A stretch of DNA of 46,904 bases from a bacterium (GCA_021780105.1 JAJXZJ010000005.1:1-46904); one strand, 5' to 3'. Positions 15,579-25,896 are shown, counted from the stretch's first letter. Numbers and translations: made by a program. Notes: generated by a model not told the origin, from the letters alone.

Positions 15579-18500
15579 ATGAAGGGCAGATCAACGGACA
15601 CAGGGCTGGGCAGGGTGCTGGCGAGGCTGTTCACGGCCGTCTCCGTGCTTTGCGCGCCGCATGTAAACCTCCTTGCGGCCGTGTTGCATCCGGATCGCGT
15701 CGCCTGGCCGCCGGCCGGAAGCGTGCAACTTCAAAGCACGCGGCCCGCGCCGTCACCGGTGCCGGTGCGCTTGCTTTCGGGGCAATTCATCGGCCGCGGC
15801 GAGCCGGCGGCGAACCTTGCCCAGGCCCGGTCGGCCCAGCCCGTTGCCGGCCGGATTCACGTCATTCTTCAATTCGACCAGATACCCGGCGGGTCCCAGC
15901 GGAGCGCGCTGGCGGCGGCGGGCGTGACCCTGCTCGACTACCTGCCCGACCGGGCGTTTTTTGCCTCGGTACCGGCCGGGTTGGGGCAGGCGGATTGCCA
16001 GGCGGCGGGCGTGCGCTGGCTGGGGGCGGTTTACACGGAGGACAAACTGGCGCCGCGGCTGAACGCTGGTGACGTCGGTCCCTGGGCGCTGCACCCCGAT
16101 GGCACGGCGGATTTGCGCGTGAAGCTGTTTGCCGATGCCGCGCCGGCGGCGGCGCGCGCGGCGTTGGAGTCGGTCGGCGCAACCGTCCAGGATCAGTCGG
16201 CGTCGGGCTGGTTCACCATCAGTCTTCCCACGACACGCATCCGGGACGTGGCCCGACTGGACGGCGTCCGGTGGATCGAAGAAGTGCCGCCGCCGGCCTG
16301 CGCGCTGGTGGACAACGTCCGCACGAACACGCAGGCCGAGCTGGCGCAGGAGCCGCCCTACGGGCTGAGCGGCGCAGGCGTGTCGGTCGGCGTCTGGGAC
16401 ATCGGGCTGGTGGACAAGTCGCACGCGGATTTCGCGGGGCGGATTCTCATCATGGACACCAACAGCGCGCAGGGCGTGCAACCCCACGCCACCCACGTGG
16501 CGGGCATCGTGGGCGGCAGTGGCAGCCTCAGCGCCAGCCTGGGCGGCTACCCTTTTCAATGGCGCGGGCTGGCGCCCGGCGCCCGGCTCATTTCCTGGGA
16601 CAACGTGAACGAGATTGCGGAATGCAACGCCGCCATTAATTCCCTCGGTGTCACGGTTTCGCAAAATTCCTGGGGCGTTTCGATCAACGGTTTTTACGGC
16701 AACTGCTCGGTATTCGGCGACTACAGCTATGATGCGCCGTCCTACGATGCCGTGATCAACGGCTCGCTTTACGGCGGCCGGATGAACGTGGTTTTCGCCG
16801 CGGGCAATGCCCGCAATCCGACGCAACTGGGGAATCCAGGTTACGGGTGCAACCTCGGCCCTTACGGCACCGTCGGCCCGCCCGCCACGGCGAAGGACGC
16901 CATCGCCGTCGGCGCCATCAATTCGAACGACAATTCGATGACCTATTTCAGCAGTTGGGGGCCGGTGGACGACGGCCGGCTCAAGCCTGACCTCGTCGCG
17001 CCCGGCGCGCGAATCGGCGGCGAAAATGGCGTCACCTCGACGCTCCCCGGCAATACCTACGGCGTGCTCTCCGGCACCTCGATGGCCGCGCCGGCGGTTT
17101 CCGGCGCCATTGCGCTGCTGACGGAGGATTATCACCGGCTGTTCAATGGTCAGAACCCGCTGCCGGCCTTGATGAAGGCGCTGTTGCTGCACACCGCCCT
17201 GGATTTGAATGACGGTTCCGCCACGCTGACTCCCGGGCCGGATTTCGCCTCCGGCTACGGCCGGCTGCAAGTCAAGACTGCGGTGGACCAGTTGGACGCG
17301 GGTGGCCAGCTCGTCGGCCAGGTAGGCAACGACAAAACCAATTTCTACCGCCTGCCGGTGCCGCCGGGCGCCACGCAGGTGAAGATCACGCTGGCGTGGG
17401 ACGACGCGGCGGGCGCGGAGAACGCTGCCGTGGCGCTGGTCAATGACCTGGACCTCGTCGTCGTGGACCCGGCTGGTGTGCGTCATTACCCGTGGACCCT
17501 TGATCCGGCGAATCCGCAAAATGCCGCGACCCGCAACCGCGAAGACCATGTGAACGTGGTCGAACAAGTGCAGGTGGACACCAACGACGCTGTCGCCGGC
17601 GACTGGACGGTGGCGGTGGTGGGACATCAGGTGCCAGCCGGGCCGCAACAGTCCTATGCGCTGGTCTTCACGCCCGCCACGATGGCTGTGCCGCCGGGCC
17701 TGCAACTGGATCACGCCACCTTTGACGACACTCAGGCCGGCAACGGGAACGGCGCCATTGATCCGGGCGAAACGATTTCCGAGTCGGTGGTGCTGGCCAA
17801 CCAGGATGGGCCGGCGGCCACCGGTGTGCAGGCAACGCTTTCCGCGCTTACGCCCGACGTGGTCGTTTTGCAGGCGGTTTCGACCTATCCGGACATTCCG
17901 TCCGGCGTCGCGGCGACCAACGCCACCGCCTTTGTGTATCGCGTGCCGAAGACGATTTCTTGCGGGTCGGCCGTGATGTTGCAGCAGATCGTGACCACCG
18001 CCAACGGTTTCACGTTCACCAATTACATCAGCCACCCGGTCGGGTCGTATGGCGTCACCAACCTGGCCACGAATGTCTTCGACAACCTCAACGGTCCGCA
18101 AGGCATCCCGGACGGCGGGTCGTTGACCTCGTCGTTGCCCGTGGCCGTTTTCGGCCAGGTGCGGCATGTGACAGCCTCGGTGAGAATTAACCATACGGCC
18201 GACGAGGACTTGTTGATCAGCCTGGTCAGCCCCGATGGGACGCAGGTTCCGCTGGTAGGGACGAACTCGTATTCTCAGCCCATTTTTGGCGTGAACATGG
18301 GCACCGGGACATGCGACGACACGGGACAGCCAACAATTTTCGATGACGCGGCGGCCACTGGCATCCGTGCCGGCGTGGCGCCTTACGCCGGCATCTATCG
18401 CCCGGACGGCGCGTTGAGCAACCTCGTGGGCCATGAGCTGGTCGGCAACTGGCAGCTCGTCGTGTCCGATGTCGCCATCGGAGACACCGGCTCCTTGATC

Positions 18501-21500
18501 TGCTGGGGGATCGAAGTGACCTATGCGCAGTCGGGCTATACCTGCCAATTGTTCAACCGCCCGCCCACGGCGCAGCCGCAGAATGTGGAGGTCATCCACG
18601 ATTTCCCGGCCAACGTGCGCCTGACCGGAAACGATCCGGACGACGATCCGCTGACCTTTGCCATCGTGAATCTGCCGCAGCACGGCGCCGTCGTGGCGTT
18701 CGACGCCGCCACCGGCGAAGCCACCTACCAGCCGACACCGGGCTACACCGGACCGGACAGCTTCACGTTCAGCGTCAACGACGGATTGGCCGACAGCCCG
18801 CCAGCGGTGGTGAACCTGGAAGTCGCCCCGCCGCAGGCGGAGCTGACGTTGCTGGCCGCGGCGCCGGCGCGCGTCGTGCTCGGCAGCAACGTGGTGGTTT
18901 CGCTGACCGTGACCAACGCCGGGCCCAATCCCGCCACCGGCGTGATCCTGACCGATATGCCGCCTGCCGGGGCGGACATCGTCAGCGTCCAGTTCAGTCA
19001 GGGGCGATACACCAACGGTAACGCGGGCCTGGTGTTTGCGTTTGGCGATCTGCCGGCCGGTTCCTCGGCGTCGGCGCAAATCGTCGTCGTGCCGGCGACG
19101 ATTGGCGCGGTAACGAACCAGGCTTCGGTGGTCGCAACGGAGTCAGACCCGAACTTCACGAACAACTCGGCCACTACGATATCGCTCGTCAACCGCGTGG
19201 CTGACTTGGCGCTGATGAGCGTGGCGTCGCCGGCGAAGGCGTTGCTCTCAGACACCTTCACCGTGCAACTCACGCTGACCAACCATGGACCCAGCGCCGC
19301 TTCCGGCATACGGATCGTGGACTTCCTGCCCGCCGACGTGCAGTTGGTCAGCGTGGTGCCCAGCCAGGGCGCCGCCATCCCCACCAACCAGTCCGTGATC
19401 TGCGACCTCGGCTCGATGGACGTGGGTGGCCGCGCGGTGGTTGCGCTGACGCTCCGGCCGTCCGCGTTGGGGACGTTGACCAATGTGGCCGTGGCGACCG
19501 CGAATGAATTCAATTTTGCGCCGGATGCCGCCGCCGCCACCAGCGTGGTTCAGGTGTTGCCGGCGGCGAATCTGGCGGTGCAGGCCTCGGCGTCGCGTTC
19601 GCCGGCGGCGTTGGGTTATCCGCTGGCCTATACGATCAGCGTGACCAACCAGGGGCCGAATCCGGCCACGGGCATCGTGCTGACCAACGAATTGCCGCCG
19701 AACGCAACGTTGCTTTCCGTTTCGCCGGCGCTGACCAATTGGGTCGCGACGAACGGTGTCCTCACGATGCTGCTGGGCGATCTTCCCGTCGGTACCAATG
19801 TCGTCGTGGAGGTGCAGGTCCAGCCTGCGAGCCTCGATCCGCTGACGAACGTGGTCAGCGCGGGAGCCGCCGAGGCCGATCCCGACCTGTCCGACAACAC
19901 CGTGGTGCTGGTCACGCCCGTGCTGCCGGTGGCGAACCTCGCCGTGACGTCCCCGTCGCCGCTGGCCTCGGTGGCGTTCGGAGTGCCGCTGACGCTGACG
20001 TTTGACATCACCAACCGCGGGCCGTCAGACGCCTCCGCGGTCGTGCTGTCGGATCCGTTGCCGACCAACCTCACGTTGGTTTCCGCCACCGCCAGCCGCG
20101 GCACGAACACGGTGCAAGACGGCGTCTTCGTGGCCAATCTCGGCGCGCTGCCGGTCGGCACCAACGCCACCGTGACGCTCACGGTGACGCCGACGGCGCT
20201 GGCGACCATCACGAACGCTGCCACCGTGCAGGCGACGGAACTGAATCTCGCCCCGGACGGCGCCAGCGTGACAAATGTCATCGAGGTTGGCGCCGCCGCC
20301 AATCTGGCCCTGTCGGTCGGCGTTTCACCGGCGCCGGTCGTCCTGAACGGTCCGATGACATATCAGATTGTCGTGACCAACCAGGGGCCGGACACGGCAA
20401 CCACGGTCGTGGTGCAGGACCAGTTGCCGCCCGGATTTGCCGTGACTTCGATCACGACCAGCCAGGGCACCAACCAAGTTGACGGCGGAACGTTGCTGCT
20501 CCAGTTCGGCGACGTGCCCGCCGGAGGCGTCGCCACCGCGTTGATCGCGGGTATGGCAAACGCTGCCGTCACGCTGGAAAACATCGCCACTGCCAGCGCG
20601 GATCAGGTGGATGTGAACCTGGCGGACAATCGTGTCACCACCAGCACGCGGGTGTTACCGGGGGCCGAGCTGACGTTGCTGCCGGCACCGCTCGAAACCG
20701 CCGTCCATTTCGGCGATTCGGTGACGGTGGGGCTGATGGTCACCAACGCGGGGCCGGACACCGCCAGCAGCGTGGCCGTGGCCGATGCGCTGCCGGCCGG
20801 TTTCGAACTGGTTTCCGCCAGCGCGAGCCAGGGCAGTTACACGGTGACGAACGGCGCGGTCCTGTTCGACCTCGGCGCGTTGTCCAACCAGACCAGCGCC
20901 GTCGTGACGCTGGTGGTCCGGCCACTGCAGCTTGGCAGCTTCACGAATCTCGTCTCGGTGTCGGCGCCGGAAGTGGATTTGCATCCCGACGACAACGTCG
21001 TCGCGCAAGTTTTGGACGTTTCGCCGCAGGCCGACCTCGCGCTGGCCGCGGACGTAGACCTGCCGGCGGTGGCGGTGGGCGCGAATTTCACCGCCATGTT
21101 TACCGTGACCAACGCCGGCCCGAACGCCGCAAGCGCGGTGACGCTGACCGGTTCATTGCCTGATGGCCTGGCCTTGGTTTCCATCAGCACCAATGCCGGA
21201 CCGGTAAGCTTCACGAAGGGTGAGTTTATCGTTGACGTGGGCACGTTGAACGCTGGAGCTGCCGCGGCCGTCCAGTTGGTGGCCAACTATCCAGCCTCCG
21301 CCACACTCCTATTGACCGGGATGGTACAGGCCGCTGCATTCGACGGCAATTTGACCAACAACTTGGCGGTGACCAACGTTCGTGTGTTGTCGCAGGCGGA
21401 CCTTGGCATCACCAAGACACTCGTCAGCAGCGTGCCTGCCGCAGGCATCCCGCTTGGCCAGCCAGTGACCTACTTGCTGACAGTGACCAATGGTGGCCCG

Positions 21501-24500
21501 GCCAGTGCGTCGAATGTCCGCATCACCGACCCGCTACCCGGCGGGCTGCAGTTTATCAATGGACACGCAAGCCAGGGCTCGCTGACGAATAACCAAGGGA
21601 CTGTTTATTTTGACCTGGGTGACCTTGCGGCTGGCGGCAGTGCCACGGCGTTCCTGGTAGCAGCACCGCAGATTGATGGAACGGTGACGAACACAGCGTT
21701 CGTAACGGGCGATGTCCTGGATCCGCTGCCCGACAATGATCTGGCTGCGGCGGTTTTGAGTGTCCGATCGTCTGCCAATCTGGCGGTGACTCAGATTATT
21801 ACTCCGAATCCGGCTGCTGAAGGTGGACCGATGACTATTCAGCTCCTCGTAACGAACGCCGGTCCGTCCGCCGCCACCGGCGTGCAGCTTTCTGACACGC
21901 TGACTGGCACGCTGTCGTTGCTGGGTGCCACGAATAGTCAGGGCAACCTGACGGTGACCAACAACATGGTGAACTGCATGCTTGGTGACCTGGCTAAGGG
22001 CGGCACCGCCAGTGTAACCCTCCATTCGCAGCCTGATGCTGTGGGCTACATTTACAGTGTCGCGAGCGTTGCGGCCAACGAAAGTGACCCCGACCTCAGC
22101 GACAATTTGTCGGGGACCAATATTGCGGTCATGGTGGAGGCGGACCTTGCTGTCGGCGTGGGAGTAAATCCTTCCGTTGTCGGCCTTGGCAACGTGTTTA
22201 CCTATTCCGTAATCGTCACCAATCTTGGCCCGAATTCAGCCGATAACGTCATTTTGACGAATGTTTTGCCCTCCACGTTGACATTGATTTCCAGCCATAG
22301 CAGCCAAGGTGCCATCGAGTTCAGCAATGGCATCGCAGTCGCACGGCTCGGCCTGCTCAATACCGGGGCGGTGGCCACGCTGGAGTTTCTTGTTGTCAGT
22401 GACAATCTCGGATCGGTCACGGATTCCGTTAATGTTGGCGCCGATGTTGTTGATCTTAGTTTGAGCAACAACACGGCGAGTGCGACAGCAGACGTGCGCT
22501 ACGACGCGGAATTGACGCTGACTGCCACCAACTCGCCGACGGAAGCGCTTGTGGGCGATTCAATCACTTGGAGTTTGACGGTGTCTAACGCCGGTCCACA
22601 TGACGCCTCAGCAGTGACAATTTCCACAACTTTGCCTGCCGGCGTTCAACTAGCTGAGGCTGGTCCGGATGCGACCATCACGACCAATGATAACGGCGCA
22701 CTGCTAATGGGTCTTGGTTCATTGCCTGCTGGAGCCAATATCACGGTAACGTTTAGCGGACTGACAACTCTGTCGGGCGTCATGACAAACACCTTCACCG
22801 TGTCGTCAGATGAATTGGATTCGGCCCCCGAGGATAACACAGCGAGCACGATCACCCAGGTTCGTTTGGCCGCCGATCTCGCGGTGTCCGCCCAATGGCC
22901 GGACGCCCCCATCGTCATCGGTCATGCGTTCACCCTGAACCTGCTGGTGACCAACTTGGGGCCCAGCGCGGCGAGCGACGTGATCATAACCAACGTGCTG
23001 CCGGCGACGTTGACGCTGGTCAGCGCCCAGCCGTCGCAGGGAACCAACTGGTTGCAGGACGGCGTGTTGATTTGCGATTTGGGGCCGCTGGCCGCCAGCA
23101 ACGCCGCCACGGTGATGCTGGCGCTGATGCCCGTTCAAGTCGGGCCTTTCACCAATACCGCGATCGTCACGGCGTCCGAAGCCGACCCGGATGTCACGAA
23201 CAACCTGGCGGTTCTCACGGCCACCGTGCTCGACGAGGCCAACCTGGGGCTGGCTCTGCGGGCGCCGACCGCGGCCCAACCGTTGGGCGGTCAGTTCACC
23301 TACACGCTCACGTTGACCAATCAAGGCCCCGGCACGGCCACGCTCATTGGTGTGACTAACACGCTGCCGCCCGGCGTCGCATTTGTCTCCGCAGCCCCCA
23401 CGGCGGGCACTGCGCAATTCACCGATGGCACTGTGCTCTGGCAGCTTGATTCGCTCGCCGCGCAAACCAACGCGATGTTGACGATCACGGTGTCGGCACA
23501 GGCTGTTGGATGGTTGACCAACACCGCTGTCGTCGGGGCTGCCGAGTCCGACCTGTCCACCAATGACAACACCGCTGCCGTCGGGGTGCTTGTGCAGCCG
23601 CAGGCCAACCTGACGCTGTTGGCTGACGCGCCCGGCCTCACGTACCTTGGCGCCCAGATCGCTTGTTACTTCCAGGTGACGAACGAAGGTCCTGACGACG
23701 CGCTGAACGTTGTCCTTACCAATCTGCTTCCGCCCGGCCTGACCAACATCGTCGCCGAGCCGAGCCAGGGGACCAACATGACCAGGCCGGACATGTTGGT
23801 GTGGACGGTGGGCACGCTGCCGGTCGGCGGCGCTGCCTTCCTGGCCGTCACCGCCAATACCACGGCGCTTGGCCTGCTCACCAACGCCGCGGCGGTGACC
23901 GCGGAGGTCGTGGACACGAACCTGGAAGATAACACGGCGTCCGCCGTTGTTGATGTCCTCCCGCAGGCCAAATTGATGCTTCAGCAGACCGCCAGCACCA
24001 ACGCCGTGCTGCTGAACGGACAGGTGAACTACACGATCCAATTGACTAATGACAGCACCGTTACGGCCCCGAAGGTTCAGCTTCTGGCCGCGTTTACCTT
24101 CAACGCTGACATCCTCAGCGCGAGCAGCACCGTGGGCCGGGCCGAGGTGCAACCGCCCGGCGTCATTTGCGCTTTGGGCGATCTCGCGCCCGGGGCGGGC
24201 GCCCGGATTGCGATCGTGGTTCAGACGCTCTCGGTCGGCGAAATCGTTTGCCAAACCACAGCGTATTCCCCCGCCACCGATCCCTCCGACCCGGACCTCA
24301 GCGGCCGGCTGGTGACCGAGGTGGTCGCTTCACCGCAACTCTGGGTAAACCAAACGAGCAATCGCCTGGTCTTCAGTTGGCCGGTGACGGGCACCAATTT
24401 TGTGCTTGAGTCCGCGACGACCTTGACCAACCCGAAGTGGACACCGGTAAACTACCCGCCGGTGATCGCCGGTGATCAGATCACGGTGACTCTCAAACCA

Positions 24501-24539
24501 ACTGGCGCCCAGAGCTATTTCCGTCTCCATCAACCGTGA
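15579..24539 (+). CDS. Giant secreted S8 (subtilisin-like) peptidase with P-domain and 15 DUF11 repeats
   Basis: 2986 residues. Order: signal peptide (about 10-35); a propeptide-like region; S8 peptidase with catalytic D274 (VWDIGL), H303 (HATHVAG) and S501 (GTSMAAP), with oxyanion-hole Asn in FAAGNAR; a jelly-roll region; a proprotein-convertase P-domain (about 838-984); a cadherin-like domain (about 985-1083, NDPDDDPLTF, GPDSFTFSVNDG); then 15 tandem DUF11 repeats of about 122 residues (about 1084-2920), each with a VTNxGPxxA signature; and a C-terminal beta domain (LVFSWPVTGTNFVLES, ending YFRLHQP). DUF11 repeats form stalks on surface proteins. Repeats 8-11 (about 21400-22860) are visibly less GC-rich than the rest. 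A cell-surface or secreted adhesive protease is likely. Confidence 0.92.
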   Translation: MKGRSTDTGLGRVLARLFTAVSVLCAPHVNLLAAVLHPDRVAWPPAGSVQLQSTRPAPSPVPVRLLSGQFIGRGEPAANLAQARSAQPVAGRIHVILQFDQIPGGSQRSALAAAGVTLLDYLPDRAFFASVPAGLGQADCQAAGVRWLGAVYTEDKLAPRLNAGDVGPWALHPDGTADLRVKLFADAAPAAARAALESVGATVQDQSASGWFTISLPTTRIRDVARLDGVRWIEEVPPPACALVDNVRTNTQAELAQEPPYGLSGAGVSVGVWDIGLVDKSHADFAGRILIMDTNSAQGVQPHATHVAGIVGGSGSLSASLGGYPFQWRGLAPGARLISWDNVNEIAECNAAINSLGVTVSQNSWGVSINGFYGNCSVFGDYSYDAPSYDAVINGSLYGGRMNVVFAAGNARNPTQLGNPGYGCNLGPYGTVGPPATAKDAIAVGAINSNDNSMTYFSSWGPVDDGRLKPDLVAPGARIGGENGVTSTLPGNTYGVLSGTSMAAPAVSGAIALLTEDYHRLFNGQNPLPALMKALLLHTALDLNDGSATLTPGPDFASGYGRLQVKTAVDQLDAGGQLVGQVGNDKTNFYRLPVPPGATQVKITLAWDDAAGAENAAVALVNDLDLVVVDPAGVRHYPWTLDPANPQNAATRNREDHVNVVEQVQVDTNDAVAGDWTVAVVGHQVPAGPQQSYALVFTPATMAVPPGLQLDHATFDDTQAGNGNGAIDPGETISESVVLANQDGPAATGVQATLSALTPDVVVLQAVSTYPDIPSGVAATNATAFVYRVPKTISCGSAVMLQQIVTTANGFTFTNYISHPVGSYGVTNLATNVFDNLNGPQGIPDGGSLTSSLPVAVFGQVRHVTASVRINHTADEDLLISLVSPDGTQVPLVGTNSYSQPIFGVNMGTGTCDDTGQPTIFDDAAATGIRAGVAPYAGIYRPDGALSNLVGHELVGNWQLVVSDVAIGDTGSLICWGIEVTYAQSGYTCQLFNRPPTAQPQNVEVIHDFPANVRLTGNDPDDDPLTFAIVNLPQHGAVVAFDAATGEATYQPTPGYTGPDSFTFSVNDGLADSPPAVVNLEVAPPQAELTLLAAAPARVVLGSNVVVSLTVTNAGPNPATGVILTDMPPAGADIVSVQFSQGRYTNGNAGLVFAFGDLPAGSSASAQIVVVPATIGAVTNQASVVATESDPNFTNNSATTISLVNRVADLALMSVASPAKALLSDTFTVQLTLTNHGPSAASGIRIVDFLPADVQLVSVVPSQGAAIPTNQSVICDLGSMDVGGRAVVALTLRPSALGTLTNVAVATANEFNFAPDAAAATSVVQVLPAANLAVQASASRSPAALGYPLAYTISVTNQGPNPATGIVLTNELPPNATLLSVSPALTNWVATNGVLTMLLGDLPVGTNVVVEVQVQPASLDPLTNVVSAGAAEADPDLSDNTVVLVTPVLPVANLAVTSPSPLASVAFGVPLTLTFDITNRGPSDASAVVLSDPLPTNLTLVSATASRGTNTVQDGVFVANLGALPVGTNATVTLTVTPTALATITNAATVQATELNLAPDGASVTNVIEVGAAANLALSVGVSPAPVVLNGPMTYQIVVTNQGPDTATTVVVQDQLPPGFAVTSITTSQGTNQVDGGTLLLQFGDVPAGGVATALIAGMANAAVTLENIATASADQVDVNLADNRVTTSTRVLPGAELTLLPAPLETAVHFGDSVTVGLMVTNAGPDTASSVAVADALPAGFELVSASASQGSYTVTNGAVLFDLGALSNQTSAVVTLVVRPLQLGSFTNLVSVSAPEVDLHPDDNVVAQVLDVSPQADLALAADVDLPAVAVGANFTAMFTVTNAGPNAASAVTLTGSLPDGLALVSISTNAGPVSFTKGEFIVDVGTLNAGAAAAVQLVANYPASATLLLTGMVQAAAFDGNLTNNLAVTNVRVLSQADLGITKTLVSSVPAAGIPLGQPVTYLLTVTNGGPASASNVRITDPLPGGLQFINGHASQGSLTNNQGTVYFDLGDLAAGGSATAFLVAAPQIDGTVTNTAFVTGDVLDPLPDNDLAAAVLSVRSSANLAVTQIITPNPAAEGGPMTIQLLVTNAGPSAATGVQLSDTLTGTLSLLGATNSQGNLTVTNNMVNCMLGDLAKGGTASVTLHSQPDAVGYIYSVASVAANESDPDLSDNLSGTNIAVMVEADLAVGVGVNPSVVGLGNVFTYSVIVTNLGPNSADNVILTNVLPSTLTLISSHSSQGAIEFSNGIAVARLGLLNTGAVATLEFLVVSDNLGSVTDSVNVGADVVDLSLSNNTASATADVRYDAELTLTATNSPTEALVGDSITWSLTVSNAGPHDASAVTISTTLPAGVQLAEAGPDATITTNDNGALLMGLGSLPAGANITVTFSGLTTLSGVMTNTFTVSSDELDSAPEDNTASTITQVRLAADLAVSAQWPDAPIVIGHAFTLNLLVTNLGPSAASDVIITNVLPATLTLVSAQPSQGTNWLQDGVLICDLGPLAASNAATVMLALMPVQVGPFTNTAIVTASEADPDVTNNLAVLTATVLDEANLGLALRAPTAAQPLGGQFTYTLTLTNQGPGTATLIGVTNTLPPGVAFVSAAPTAGTAQFTDGTVLWQLDSLAAQTNAMLTITVSAQAVGWLTNTAVVGAAESDLSTNDNTAAVGVLVQPQANLTLLADAPGLTYLGAQIACYFQVTNEGPDDALNVVLTNLLPPGLTNIVAEPSQGTNMTRPDMLVWTVGTLPVGGAAFLAVTANTTALGLLTNAAAVTAEVVDTNLEDNTASAVVDVLPQAKLMLQQTASTNAVLLNGQVNYTIQLTNDSTVTAPKVQLLAAFTFNADILSASSTVGRAEVQPPGVICALGDLAPGAGARIAIVVQTLSVGEIVCQTTAYSPATDPSDPDLSGRLVTEVVASPQLWVNQTSNRLVFSWPVTGTNFVLESATTLTNPKWTPVNYPPVIAGDQITVTLKPTGAQSYFRLHQP

Positions 24540-24592
24540 TTTCCAGGCCGCAGACGGAGTCGTGCGAACTTTTGAAAACGCTCGAAAAGGTC

Positions 24593-24620
24593 TTGCGTCT
24601 CACAAGCCCGTGAGCATACT
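24593..24620 (+). promoter_or_regulatory. Candidate promoter of tRNA-fMet
   Basis: TTGCGT (24593-24598) and CATACT (24615-24620) are spaced 16 nt apart and would start transcription about 10 nt before the tRNA. The match to the sigma-70 consensus is moderate. Confidence 0.4.
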
Positions 24621-24636
24621 TCACGCCCTGCCGGTT

Positions 24637-24713
<77 letters not shown>

Positions 24714-24717
24714 ATTT

Positions 24718-24762
24718 ACGGCCCTAAAATCCCAATTTAGGGCCGTTTTTGTTGGGTTTTTT
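24718..24762 (+). terminator. Rho-independent terminator after tRNA-fMet
   Basis: Perfect 11-bp stem ACGGCCCTAAA (24718-24728) / TTTAGGGCCGT (24736-24746) with a 7-nt loop, followed by a T-rich tract to 24762. Confidence 0.9.
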
Positions 24763-24826
24763 ACGCTTTTCTCCCTTTGGATACTCCGCCTGTGACGTTC
24801 GGCAACAACATCCTGCGATTTCGTGA

Positions 24827-24943
24827 ACGAAGACCAACAAAGGGATCAACGGGAACGGTGAGTATCGACCGAACAACCTGCAATTCCTATCGAACTTCCG
24901 GTCTTCACGGCGTGGCTGGTCTTTCATGGGGCCGCTTCTTTAA
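24827..24943 (+). pseudogene. Possible remnant of an HNH endonuclease gene
   Basis: A short open stretch between stops reads KGINGNGEYRPNNLQFLSNF then RSSRRGWSF. This resembles the D-R-I-x-N-x-G-x-Y-x-P-x-N-(L/C)-(Q/R) end of HNH endonuclease domains. A stop lies just upstream and no start is present, so this would be a decayed fragment of about 38 codons. The likeness is short and could be chance. The remaining bases between the tRNA terminator and the rpmI promoter show nothing recognisable. Confidence 0.25.
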
Positions 24944-25157
24944 CCCGGAAACCTGAGCTGGAAAGAGGTCGTTTTGTTCTTGGGGACTGAGGCAGAATGG
25001 ATTTGATTCAAGAACCGCTGCGCACAGGAAAGAACAGAACGATGGGCACGATCATAGCCCCTCATTTCGGGAAAGCCAAAGTCAAACTTACCGAGACGTG
25101 ACAACGACCGGGGAGCACGATGTCCCCGGTCGTTCTCAAACGAAACCAATTTCCCGC

Positions 25158-25186
25158 TTGCGCGGCCGGCGGTGGCTTCTTATATT
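25158..25186 (+). promoter_or_regulatory. Candidate promoter of rpmI-rplT
   Basis: TTGCGC (25158-25163), a 17-nt spacer, and TATATT (25181-25186, 5 of 6 consensus positions). The start would lie near 25193, leaving a leader of under 30 nt, too short for the long L20 attenuator leaders seen in other phyla. Confidence 0.45.
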
Positions 25187-25219
25187 CTGCGCTCTTTTTG
25201 AAGAACAGAGAGATATTTT

Positions 25220-25429
25220 ATGCGACGTCCGAAAGGTGTTAAGACCAAGAAATCGGTGGCCAAGCGTTTCAAAATCACTGCCACCGGCAAGGTGCTCCGG
25301 CCGCACTCGGGCCGCCGTCACTTGCTGGCCAGCAAGAATGCCAAACGTCGGCGTCACCTGCGCAAGGCGGCGGTGGTTGATCCCACGGACGCCTATCGCG
25401 TCACGCAGAGCCTGCCCTTCAGCCACTGA
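25220..25429 (+). CDS. rpmI: 50S ribosomal protein L35
   Basis: 69 residues with the L35 signature: KTKKSVAKRFKITATGKVLR, HLLASKNAKRRRHLRKAAVV. It is a small basic protein of the large ribosomal subunit. The usual length and the rplT gene 36 nt downstream confirm the identity. infC, which commonly precedes rpmI, is absent; the upstream neighbour is tRNA-fMet. A purine-rich agagaga before the ATG is a modest ribosome site. Confidence 0.97.
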   Translation: MRRPKGVKTKKSVAKRFKITATGKVLRPHSGRRHLLASKNAKRRRHLRKAAVVDPTDAYRVTQSLPFSH

Positions 25430-25465
25430 CCTGTAGCATTGATTACCATTCCAACGTAAATTCCC

Positions 25466-25837
25466 ATGCGTGTCACCAACGCTCCCGCTTCCCGCAAACG
25501 TCGCAAACGGATGATCCGAGCCGCCAAAGGCTTCCGGATGCGCCGGTCCAAACTGTATCGCTATGCCTCGGATGCCGTGGACCACGGCCTCCAATATGCC
25601 TATCGCGATCGCAAGACCAAGAAGCGCAATTACCGCGCCTTGTGGCAGATTCGCATCAACGCCGCCGCCCGCGCCGCCGGCATCACCTACAGCCGGCTCA
25701 TGGAGGGTTTGAAGGCAGCCAAGGTGGCGTTGGACCGGAAAATCATTTCCGACCTTGCGGCCACCGATGCGGCGGCGTTCACGGAGTTGGTGAACGTCGC
25801 GCAGACCGCGCTCCAGACCAAGACAGCCAAGGCCTGA
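25466..25837 (+). CDS. rplT: 50S ribosomal protein L20
   Basis: 123 residues, family-typical. The opening is RVTNAPASRKRRKRMIRAAK and the C-terminal half carries RNYRALWQIRINAAARAAGI and TYSRLMEGLKAAKVALDRKI. L20 binds 23S rRNA early in large-subunit assembly and in several bacteria represses its own operon. It is co-transcribed with rpmI, and a hairpin terminator follows at 25860. Confidence 0.97.
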   Translation: MRVTNAPASRKRRKRMIRAAKGFRMRRSKLYRYASDAVDHGLQYAYRDRKTKKRNYRALWQIRINAAARAAGITYSRLMEGLKAAKVALDRKIISDLAATDAAAFTELVNVAQTALQTKTAKA

Positions 25838-25859
25838 GTGGCCCCGGCATTTTTTCTTG

Positions 25860-25896
25860 AACTGGCGGCCGGTCACGGTCGCCGGTTCTGTTTTTT
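25860..25896 (+). terminator. Rho-independent terminator of rpmI-rplT
   Basis: AACTGGCGG (25860-25868) pairs with TCGCCGGTT (25879-25887), allowing two G-U pairs. The loop itself can pair (CCG-gtca-CGG). A run of six T at 25891-25896 follows. Confidence 0.75.

Noticed and set aside
15753..19079. 1108-codon open frame on the minus strand
   Set aside because: Antisense to the S8/DUF11 gene, whose catalytic motifs are clear in the plus frame.
24724..24927. 67-codon minus frame after tRNA-fMet
   Set aside because: It ends in the terminator hairpin, and its plus-strand counterpart better fits an HNH remnant.
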